A stretch of DNA of 64,000 bases from Acidobacteriota bacterium (lineage in GTDB: Bacteria > Acidobacteriota > Terriglobia > Terriglobales > Acidobacteriaceae), in contig JAEZPW010000062.1 of NCBI GenBank assembly GCA_023441255.1, forward strand, positions 4,935 through 68,934, in the 5' to 3' direction. The number at the start of each line of letters is the position of its first letter. Positions within the stretch are counted from its first letter, which is position 1. Under the pieces are notes generated by a model that worked only from the letters and a program-made list of their open reading frames with translations, made no database searches and was not told the origin of the DNA. The position numbers and the translations under genes are program-made. Positions 36,994 through 44,342 of this stretch are shown here, in pieces.

Positions 36994-37043
36994 GAAAAAA
37001 ATCTGGGCAGGACCGGATGCGCCACGTTGATCCGGCCCTGCCC
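36994..37043 (-). terminator. Minus-strand Rho-independent terminator without an assigned gene
   Basis: Arms 37005-37018 and 37030-37043 pair over 14 positions with one mismatch around an 11-nt loop. Read on the minus strand the hairpin is followed by AGA and a run of seven T (36995-37001). Both flanking genes are on the plus strand, so this would end a minus-strand transcript starting in 37044-37400. No gene is recognised in 37044-37337. Confidence 0.5.
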
Positions 37044-37337
37044 TATCCGCCTCGGGGGAGGCGTCGGGTTGCTGGTGCCCGTATCCATAGCACGCCCGAT
37101 GCCAAAGGCGCTTCCGGCTGTGTGCTGTGAGCTATGTGCTTTCGCAGTCGCGTGCTAATGCGTTTTAGGCTTGCTGAGCGTACGCTTTCGACTCCACAGC
37201 CCACAGCCGGGAGCCGATAGTGACTTTTTCTCCTGTGTCCTTCCAACCCGGACCTGTATCCACATTCACCCCGCGGTACCCAAATTGCTGTTACTAACAC
37301 CGGGCCAGCATCATCTAACGTGAGCGTGAGTACCGGG

Positions 37338-38717
37338 ATGCCTGCATTAAAAGTCATAATTGTCGACGACGAGCCGAATACATGTTCGTTCCTGCACGCG
37401 GTCTTCACCGCCGAAGGACACGAATGTCGCTATTTTCTTCGAGCCGATGAAGCCGAGGCGCATCTCGCCTCAGACATTGCCGACCTTGCGCTCATTGACG
37501 TCTATCTCGGCAAAACGAACGGGGTTGACCTCGTCGGACGCCTGCGTGAGATCCAGCCCACGCTCTACGCCGTCGTCATGACAGCCCATGTGAGTGTCGA
37601 GACCGCAGCGCGCGCCGTTTCCGAGGGCGCTATCGACTACGTGAGTAAACCGCTTTCGATTGATCATATTCACAAGATCATTAGCCGGGTACACGAGCGC
37701 CGGGAACGCGAACGAGCCGAGCGCAAGCCTCGTCATCCGGAATCTCCAGATCCCGCCGAATCCGCAATCGTCGGTCGCAGCCCGCGCATGCTGGAGGTTT
37801 ACAAGGCCATCGGGCGTGTCGCCCCAAGCAATGCCAACGTTCTGATCACCGGCCCCAGCGGTACCGGAAAGGAACTGGTCGCGCGCGCCATTCACGACCT
37901 TTCGCGCCGAAAAGAGCAACCCTTCACCCCAGTGAACTGTGGTTCGTTCACAGAAACCATCCTGGAAAGCGAACTGTTCGGACACGAGAAGGGCGCGTTC
38001 ACGGGCGCCGACCGCGTTCACCAGGGACTGATCGAGGCCAGCCACGGCGGCACACTGTTCCTAGACGAAGTGACCGAGACGACCCTGAGTTTCCAGGTGA
38101 AACTCCTGCGGGTGATCCAGGAGCAGCAGGTTCGGCGCGTGGGTTCCACGAAGTACATTCCCGTCGATGTTCGGATACTCGCCGCATCGAACCGCGACGT
38201 TGCCGCACTTATCCGGGCCGGTCAATTCCGCGAAGACCTCTACTACCGGCTTAGCGTTGTGCAGATCGTAATTCCGCCGTTGCATGATCGGCGAGAAGAC
38301 ATCCCGTTGCTGGTGGCGCATTTCCTGCGTGAGTTCAATCGCAAGAACGAAATGAATCTGACGATCGAGGCGGTTGCCGTCCAGCGACTTCAGTCGATGC
38401 CGTGGCCGGGCAATGTGCGAGAGCTCGAGAATGCCGTCAACCGGCTTGCCATCTTTGCCACCGGCGGGCAGATCACGCTCGCTGATGTTGAAGTGGAACA
38501 GCATCGCGCGGTCGAGAGCGCACCTCATGGTCCTGCCGGAGCCGCGCCCGCTCCCGATCGCCTGCTCGACATGGAGCGTGAGCACATTGTTCGAGTGCTG
38601 AAGGAAACGCAAGGCAACAAGTCGGAAGCGGCGCGCCGCCTCGGCATTGAGCGGAAGACGCTATACAAGAAAGCGGTACGCTTCGGTATAGATCTGCAAG
38701 TGAAAAACAACGGATGA
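37338..38717 (+). CDS. NtrC-type sigma-54-dependent response regulator
   Basis: This is a 459-residue regulator. The receiver domain (1-120) has VIIVDDEP, the phospho-acceptor Asp in [13 protein letters not shown], and the Lys of VSKPLS. The AAA+ domain (about 145-380) has Walker A GPSGTGKE, the sigma-54-contacting GAFTGA loop, and Walker [10 protein letters not shown]. The C-terminal Fis-type helix-turn-helix reads [24 protein letters not shown] six codons upstream is an alternative start. It overlaps the histidine kinase gene by ATGA. Being next to the hydrogenase operon and upstream of the cytochrome operon, it is the obvious candidate regulator for either. Confidence 0.93.
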   Translation: MPALKVIIVDDEPNTCSFLHAVFTAEGHECRYFLRADEAEAHLASDIADLALIDVYLGKTNGVDLVGRLREIQPTLYAVVMTAHVSVETAARAVSEGAIDYVSKPLSIDHIHKIISRVHERRERERAERKPRHPESPDPAESAIVGRSPRMLEVYKAIGRVAPSNANVLITGPSGTGKELVARAIHDLSRRKEQPFTPVNCGSFTETILESELFGHEKGAFTGADRVHQGLIEASHGGTLFLDEVTETTLSFQVKLLRVIQEQQVRRVGSTKYIPVDVRILAASNRDVAALIRAGQFREDLYYRLSVVQIVIPPLHDRREDIPLLVAHFLREFNRKNEMNLTIEAVAVQRLQSMPWPGNVRELENAVNRLAIFATGGQITLADVEVEQHRAVESAPHGPAGAAPAPDRLLDMEREHIVRVLKETQGNKSEAARRLGIERKTLYKKAVRFGIDLQVKNNG

Positions 38718-41008
38718 TCCGCCAGCTCACAATGCGGAGAACGTGGTCAAGAACGCTCACGTTGTCGGCGATCGTGTTTGCGATCGTGGCCGTGCTCTCG
38801 GCCATGCCGGTGATCCGCGGGATCCAGCTACAGCTCACGGACACGTTCTTCCGCATCGCGCCGAAGCCAGTCCGCCCGCCTGGACCGGTGCTGGTCGTGA
38901 TCGACGACGAGAGCCTGCGCGAGTATGGAAGCTGGCCTTGGTCACGGACCGTGCTGGCTCAACTAGTGCGTAACCTGGCTGACGCGCGCGCGAGTGTCAT
39001 AGGGATCGACATTCTTCTTTCGGAGCCGGAGACGCCTGCTGCGGACCAGACCTTTCGGCAGTCGCTCGCAAATGCCCGCCAGGTGGTGCTGGTCGATAAG
39101 ATCGGCATGACGGCGACGGGATCGAGGTGGATCGACCCCCTGCCCGAATTTGCGGAGATTGCGCGGGTTGGGCACGCACTTGCGGCGCTGGACACGGATG
39201 GGTTCTGCCGTCGATTTCCGCCGCTGGAATTGGGAACCGACGGCGCACATTGGGCATTCGCCATCGAAATGGCACGCACGGTAGATGCCGCGCAAACAGA
39301 GAAATTCCTCAGTGCCTACGGTGTTCCTTTTACGGAAGGCGACGGCGCCATTGTCACGGCCGCGCCAACTCTGATTCCGATCTCATTCAGGCGGGACGCG
39401 TTTCGCACAATCTCCGCCTCCGATGCCATCAGTGGGCGCAACCTGGAGGGCATAGGGGCGAAGCCCGTTCTGATAGGCTTTGGCGCGTCCGAGATCAGTG
39501 ATCGCCTGGTGACACCCCTGAGCGGCGCGCTACCGACGCCAGGAGTAGAAGTTCACGCGCAGATAGTAGACGCTATTCTCAACGGGCGAATCCTAAAGGA
39601 GTCGCCACTCTGGCTTTCAGGGCTGTTCGTCGCGATCATATGCGCCGTCGCCGTATTTACGCTACTGACGACTCGAGGTTGGTCTGCGCTGTGGCTGTTG
39701 CTCGCGCTTGCCATAGGCATGTATGCGGTTTCGCTGCTGGCGTTCGTTGTCACGTCGCGATTCCTGCCGATCGGCGCGATGCTGCTGGCACTGATATTGT
39801 CGCCCGCGGTGGCCTACACAGCAGACTTCATACTTGTTGAACGCAGCCTCGCGCATCAGCTGCAGGAGCTGCGGCGGTGGCTCGTGCTGCGCCGTGGTGA
39901 AGAGCCTTCGCCCGAAACGGCCGATCTCTCATGGCGCCTCGACCTTTTGCACGAGCTTCAGACGCAACTCGGGACGCTATACGAACTCCACAACGCGCTG
40001 CTGCACGCCACGCAGGACCTCATTGCCATTTTCGATGAACGGGGCGAGCTGCTGTTTACGAATGAACGATTCACCTCGGCCTGCGACGCGCTCGGTCACT
40101 CATCGGTGTCACTCGACAACTTCAGAGCGCTATTGGCGCCGCGCGACGAAGCCCCGCTGGTTCCGCACGGGGCGATCACCGAGGGAGAGGCTTTCCTGGG
40201 CGATGATCTCTACTCCGTCCGCATTGGTCCCATGCCGCCCACCTCGCTTTCTCCCGGAGGCGGGAGCGTGGTTACGCTCAGCAGTTTGCGAGCGCGCCTT
40301 GAGCGCGACCGCGCACGGGCCGAGGCAGTTGGGTTCATCACGCACGAACTCCGCACGCCTCTAGTGGCGATCCAAGGCTTCTCAGAGCTGATGATGACTT
40401 ATCCGGAGTCGCCCGCCTGCGAACGGGCGCCGCAGACGATATTTCATGAAGCGAAGCGGCTGCTGGCCCTGACCAATAGCTATCACGACGTTCTTCGCCT
40501 CGACGCGGGCGCGCGTCCTCTGAAACTAGTCCCCGTGCGCCTGGACAACATAGTCCGCCAGGTCTTTGAGATCCTGGAACTGCTCGCCGCCGGCAGCAGC
40601 ATGAAACTCAGATTCGACGATTCCGGGCCTGTTTGGTTCACGGGTGACGCACCCCTGCTCGGGGGCGCGGTTTTGAACCTTGTGAGTAATGCCATCAAAT
40701 ACGGTCGACCGGGCACGGATGTAATCGTCCGTTGTGATGCGAGCAGCAAGGGGCTGGTTCTCAGCGTGGAGAATACAGGCGAGCCTATTTCTGCGGCAGA
40801 GCTGCACCAAATTTTCGACCCTTACTATCGGGGGCCGAAGGGCTCCGGAAAACCGGGCTGGGGGCTCGGACTTGCTTTCGTTCGCCGCATCGCCGAGAAA
40901 CACGGCGGCGTGGTGCGGGGCCAAAGTCTCGCCAGTGGCGTTCGGTTCGAAATTTGGCTGCCTGCGGCGGCGCCGGCCGAAGCGAAAGTTGCACAGGGCA
41001 CACAATGA
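38714..41008 (+). CDS. CHASE2-domain sensor histidine kinase
   Basis: This is a 764-residue membrane kinase. A first helix (about 15-33) is followed by a periplasmic CHASE2 domain (about 35-300; DTFFRIAPKPV, VVIDDESLREYGSWPWSR, IGIDILLSEPE), then three membrane helices (about 300-380). Next comes a coiled linker and a PAS-like segment (about 425-510; LIAIFDERGELLFTNERF). The HisKA box has phospho-acceptor His544 in FITHELRTPL. The ATPase domain shows NLVSNAIKYG and GWGLGLAFVRRI. CHASE2 senses unknown extracytoplasmic signals. It is coupled to the response regulator before it and to the FecR-domain gene after it (both ATGA), so the three are one signalling unit. Confidence 0.93.
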   Translation: MIRQLTMRRTWSRTLTLSAIVFAIVAVLSAMPVIRGIQLQLTDTFFRIAPKPVRPPGPVLVVIDDESLREYGSWPWSRTVLAQLVRNLADARASVIGIDILLSEPETPAADQTFRQSLANARQVVLVDKIGMTATGSRWIDPLPEFAEIARVGHALAALDTDGFCRRFPPLELGTDGAHWAFAIEMARTVDAAQTEKFLSAYGVPFTEGDGAIVTAAPTLIPISFRRDAFRTISASDAISGRNLEGIGAKPVLIGFGASEISDRLVTPLSGALPTPGVEVHAQIVDAILNGRILKESPLWLSGLFVAIICAVAVFTLLTTRGWSALWLLLALAIGMYAVSLLAFVVTSRFLPIGAMLLALILSPAVAYTADFILVERSLAHQLQELRRWLVLRRGEEPSPETADLSWRLDLLHELQTQLGTLYELHNALLHATQDLIAIFDERGELLFTNERFTSACDALGHSSVSLDNFRALLAPRDEAPLVPHGAITEGEAFLGDDLYSVRIGPMPPTSLSPGGGSVVTLSSLRARLERDRARAEAVGFITHELRTPLVAIQGFSELMMTYPESPACERAPQTIFHEAKRLLALTNSYHDVLRLDAGARPLKLVPVRLDNIVRQVFEILELLAAGSSMKLRFDDSGPVWFTGDAPLLGGAVLNLVSNAIKYGRPGTDVIVRCDASSKGLVLSVENTGEPISAAELHQIFDPYYRGPKGSGKPGWGLGLAFVRRIAEKHGGVVRGQSLASGVRFEIWLPAAAPAEAKVAQGTQ

Positions 41009-41823
41009 CCGTCTATCACAAATCGAATCCAAACCTAAAACACAATGGCCCCGGCGGTGCTGAAACTGGTCGTGTGCGAACTCATCTCGGCTCATTGGTT
41101 CTGCTTGTTCTGGCATTGTGCGCGTTCGCAGCCGCTCAACCTTTACAGGAGGCATCAATCCCGGTCGGTTCAGCGGTTGTCGGAGAGGTGAAGGGAAGCG
41201 TTACGGTGTTGTCCCCTGAGGGGGCGTCGATACGATTCGAGCGTGGACAACTTCTGGATCCGGGAACGGTCATCCAGACGGCGAAGGGAACCATTCTTCT
41301 CAACCTCCAAGACGGGTCACAGATATTGGTGAGGGCGAACAGCCGGGTCGTGCTTCAGGCGCCGGCGGAGAGCGCAGGGCAGTACCTGCAGCTCTTGCTG
41401 GGCAAGATCTGGGCGAAGGTGCAGAAACGTTTCTCGAACGCTCCATCGTTTCGCCTGGGTACGCCATCGGCTGTCATAACGGTCCGCGGGACTGAATTCG
41501 TGGTTGAGCTCACCGAGAAGGGTGAAACGTTCGTATATGTGACTGAAGGTATCGTGGAAGTGGCGCAGCGCGGCGCTGAGGACCACTCGGTTCTGCTCTA
41601 TCCCGGTTATTTTACTCGCGTGCGACCGGATCAACCGCCCGACGCACCGCGGCAGCATATACGGAATGATCAGAATGTCATCAACGATCTCCGCTCAGGA
41701 CGGAGCCGTGACTTCGATCGGGATGACGATCGGCCGTCAACAGCTCCGTCGGGCCGACCAGGCAACGTGCAAGGGCAGGAGCGCGAAGAATCCGAGCACG
41801 AGCCATTTGCGGATTTTAATTAG
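41005..41823 (+). CDS. Exported FecR-domain protein
   Basis: This is a 272-residue protein. The ATG overlaps the kinase stop (ATGA). After a polar stretch of about 30 residues comes a hydrophobic segment (LVLLVLALCAFAAA) that acts as signal or anchor. Residues about 50-215 form a FecR-like beta-rich domain (GTVIQTAKGTILLNLQDGSQ, RLGTPSAVITVRGTEFVVEL, GETFVYVTEGIVEVAQRG). The tail is charged and disordered. Unlike FecR of sigma-factor systems it has no cytoplasmic anti-sigma domain, and no ECF sigma gene is nearby. Its coupling to a CHASE2 kinase suggests it acts with that sensor in the periplasm. Confidence 0.85.
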   Translation: MTVYHKSNPNLKHNGPGGAETGRVRTHLGSLVLLVLALCAFAAAQPLQEASIPVGSAVVGEVKGSVTVLSPEGASIRFERGQLLDPGTVIQTAKGTILLNLQDGSQILVRANSRVVLQAPAESAGQYLQLLLGKIWAKVQKRFSNAPSFRLGTPSAVITVRGTEFVVELTEKGETFVYVTEGIVEVAQRGAEDHSVLLYPGYFTRVRPDQPPDAPRQHIRNDQNVINDLRSGRSRDFDRDDDRPSTAPSGRPGNVQGQEREESEHEPFADFN

Positions 41824-42008
41824 CTGACGATAGGTTGAGCGGAGAGCGATGGCTGCGAATGGGGGTTTGCCACGGATGATCGGCTGACCAGGACTATCGC
41901 GCTACGACCTGCAAATGCTTCCAGAGTACGTGTCTCACTTTGCCCCGGTGTGTGTCGAGACGACCCACATAGCGGCGGGCGGAATAAGTCAAAGCCACAC
42001 ATCAAGAA

Positions 42009-42076
42009 CACAGTTGCCCTTTACACCGCACGAAAATCACAGCACAGTTGCCCTTTACACCGCGCAAGAATCACGC
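42009..42076. repeat. 34-bp tandem direct repeat upstream of the cytochrome operon
   Basis: Two adjacent 34-bp units (42009-42042 and 42043-42076) share 29 of 34 positions, beginning CACAGTTGCCCTTTACACCG. They lie 100-170 bases before the first cytochrome gene, in a 354-base gene-free interval. Spacing of about three helical turns would suit paired binding of a regulator. The rest of 41824-42177 shows nothing I recognise. Confidence 0.7.
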
Positions 42077-42177
42077 AATGTTGACGCGACGATCACATTA
42101 AACGTGGGCGGTTGTATGCCGTGTCTCTGTTTGGAATCTGATGTGCACCTTTGCAGCTGTCGAAGTGCGCATCGCCG

Positions 42178-44238
42178 ATGCAAAGGCCGCTCCAAATCGT
42201 TGACTCAGCGCGCATTGTGGCGCTAAAGGCTCTTCGTGCCGCAGCCTGGGGGCTGCTTGCAGCCGCGCTGCTACTGATCGTGATCGCGCTTTTCCAGCCG
42301 GTGGCGCACGCGCAGATCTCGCCCGGTCCGCTATCAAAGTTTCATCGGGACCTGGAGGGTCCCTCGGGCTGTACGCGCTGTCATGCAGTCTCTGCCGGAT
42401 CGCCTTCTTTCCGATGTCTCGACTGCCATACCGAAATCGCTTCGCGCCTTCGCGAGCGGCGCGGCCTGCATCCGGCGATCATGAATCCCAGCGACGGCAA
42501 CGCCGCGTGTGCTCGCTGCCATTCCGAACATAACGGCGAGAATTTCATCCTGACGAAGTGGAATCCGACACCCGGCAGCTACGATCACTCAAAGACTGGA
42601 TTCACGCTTGACGGTAAGCATGCGGGCCTGTCCTGCAACAAATGCCACAACCCCCAGCGCATCGTGCCGGCAGAGCGACAGACGCTCGCCGGCAAGAACA
42701 TTGCCCGCACGTTCCTGGGACTTTCGCGCAGCTGTGTGACCTGCCACGAAGACAAGCATCGGGGACAGCTCGGCGCCAATTGTATTCAGTGCCACAACAC
42801 GACCGATTGGAAAAGTTCGCGGAACACATTCGATCACAGCAAGACGAAGTTCGCCCTGCGCGGGGCGCACGTTGATGTGGCGTGCCAGAAGTGTCATGCT
42901 CCTCAGCAGGACGGCACGCCGAAATACGTGGGACTGAAGTTCGACCGATGCTCGGCTTGTCATGCGGATCCGCACAAAGCTGCGTTCCCGCAGCAGACGT
43001 GCGAAGACTGCCATACGGTTTCCGGCTGGAAGCAGACTCAGAAGTTCCGTGCTTCCTTCGATCACTCCAGGACGAAATTTCCGCTGCTCGGCAAGCACGT
43101 CGAAGTTGGCTGCCAGCAATGCCATCGCCGCGCCGATTTTAAGACGGCGGTCACGCATGATCTATGCGCCGACTGCCACAAGCCAGATCCACATAACGGA
43201 CAATTCGCGAAGCGTGCCGACGGAGGGCGGTGCGAGAGTTGCCACACGGTGGATGGCTTCAAGACAAAAGTGAAGTTTGCCCTTGTCGAGCACAATGCGA
43301 CTGGATTTCCGTTACGCGGCAAGCATGCGGAGGTCGAATGCGCGAAGTGCCACACGCCGCGCGGGCGGGCGACGCTTTTCAAGATCAAGTTCAAGCAGTG
43401 CCTGGATTGCCACAAGGACATTCACGGCGGACAATTCGCGCGCGCCCCTTACATGAACCGCTGCGAACAGTGCCACACGGAGCAGTCATTCCATCCGGCG
43501 ACGTTCACATTGGCCAAACATCAAAAGTCGGCGTTCGTGCTGACGGGCGGGCACATGGCAGTCGCTTGCGCGGACTGCCATAAACCGACTGACGTCACGA
43601 AAGCCGCCACTGCCGTTTTTCATTTCCAGACGGTCGCCTGTACCTCGTGTCATTCGGACCCACACCGGAACCAATTCGCCACACGCATGGCGGAAGTCAG
43701 CGCCAACGGACGTGCTGTGGGTTGCGAAGCGTGCCACTCCACAAAACAGTGGAATGACCTGCAACGTTTTGATCATGAACGTACTAACTTCGCTCTGACG
43801 GGAACGCACCGGGCTGTGGAATGCGCCGCATGTCATCGCCCGCCGAATCTGGAACGAAAACTGCTAAATGTGAACTTTAAGAGCGTGCCATCGAAGTGCG
43901 AAGGATGTCATGAAGATCCGCATGGCGCGCAGTTTACACACCTGACTCTGGCCGCGTTAACAGGTACAGCGGTGCCACGTTCCTTCCCCGGAGCGGGGAG
44001 CGAGAAGCAAGGGCCGCTATGCGCCGATTGCCACAACACGAATAAGTGGCGCCCTTCGTCGTTTGACCATGAGAAGACTGCCTTCTCGCTGCGAGGAGCT
44101 CATGCCCAAGTGCGTTGCAACGCGTGCCACGTAGTGAAGCGCGAAGTCAACGACAGGCCGGTGTTGTTCTACCGGCCGACGCCGACGACGTGTGCCGCAT
44201 GCCACGGCAGCAAGGTGGCACCGGCAACGGGGTTGTAG
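42178..44238 (+). CDS. Multihaem c-type cytochrome with 23 CxxCH motifs
   Basis: This is a 686-residue exported cytochrome. The ATG at 42178 starts an N-terminal segment with a long hydrophobic core (AAAWGLLAAALLLIVIALFQ) ending VAHAQ, a signal peptide or anchor. I count 23 CxxCH haem-binding motifs, from GCTRCHAVS to TCAACHGSK, arranged in repeats of the type FDHSKTxFxLxGxHxxVxCxxCH. This pattern belongs to the cytochrome c3/c7-like class, where the extra His gives bis-His haems. It would move electrons across the periplasm. It is the first gene of the cytochrome-barrel-cytochrome b operon. Confidence 0.9.
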   Translation: MQRPLQIVDSARIVALKALRAAAWGLLAAALLLIVIALFQPVAHAQISPGPLSKFHRDLEGPSGCTRCHAVSAGSPSFRCLDCHTEIASRLRERRGLHPAIMNPSDGNAACARCHSEHNGENFILTKWNPTPGSYDHSKTGFTLDGKHAGLSCNKCHNPQRIVPAERQTLAGKNIARTFLGLSRSCVTCHEDKHRGQLGANCIQCHNTTDWKSSRNTFDHSKTKFALRGAHVDVACQKCHAPQQDGTPKYVGLKFDRCSACHADPHKAAFPQQTCEDCHTVSGWKQTQKFRASFDHSRTKFPLLGKHVEVGCQQCHRRADFKTAVTHDLCADCHKPDPHNGQFAKRADGGRCESCHTVDGFKTKVKFALVEHNATGFPLRGKHAEVECAKCHTPRGRATLFKIKFKQCLDCHKDIHGGQFARAPYMNRCEQCHTEQSFHPATFTLAKHQKSAFVLTGGHMAVACADCHKPTDVTKAATAVFHFQTVACTSCHSDPHRNQFATRMAEVSANGRAVGCEACHSTKQWNDLQRFDHERTNFALTGTHRAVECAACHRPPNLERKLLNVNFKSVPSKCEGCHEDPHGAQFTHLTLAALTGTAVPRSFPGAGSEKQGPLCADCHNTNKWRPSSFDHEKTAFSLRGAHAQVRCNACHVVKREVNDRPVLFYRPTPTTCAACHGSKVAPATGL

Positions 44239-44240
44239 AT

Positions 44241-44303
44241 ATGAAACTGATGGGCTTCTTTTTTGGAGGTTCATCCAGCGCAGAGCGCGAAGCGAAACCG
44301 TGA
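44241..44303 (+). CDS. 20-residue open reading frame in frame with the next cytochrome
   Basis: An ATG two bases after the first cytochrome's stop opens a 20-codon frame (MKLMGFFFGG...EREAKP) that ends at TGA 44301-44303. The same frame then stays open into the second cytochrome, whose first usable start is GTG at 44343. It could be a leader peptide, or the true N-terminus of the second cytochrome split by a TGA. Confidence 0.4.
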   Translation: MKLMGFFFGGSSSAEREAKP

Positions 44304-44342
44304 CCCCGGAAGGGGCGACACGAAAGGCCAAGAACGAAATCG

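Noticed and set aside
37043..37408. 121-codon minus-strand reading frame upstream of the response regulator
   Set aside because: It shows no conserved motif and overlaps the regulator's start. The minus-strand terminator makes a transcript possible but not this protein.
41005..41823. FecR anti-sigma regulator of an ECF system
   Set aside because: It has no cytoplasmic anti-sigma domain, and no sigma factor or FecA-type receptor gene lies next to it.
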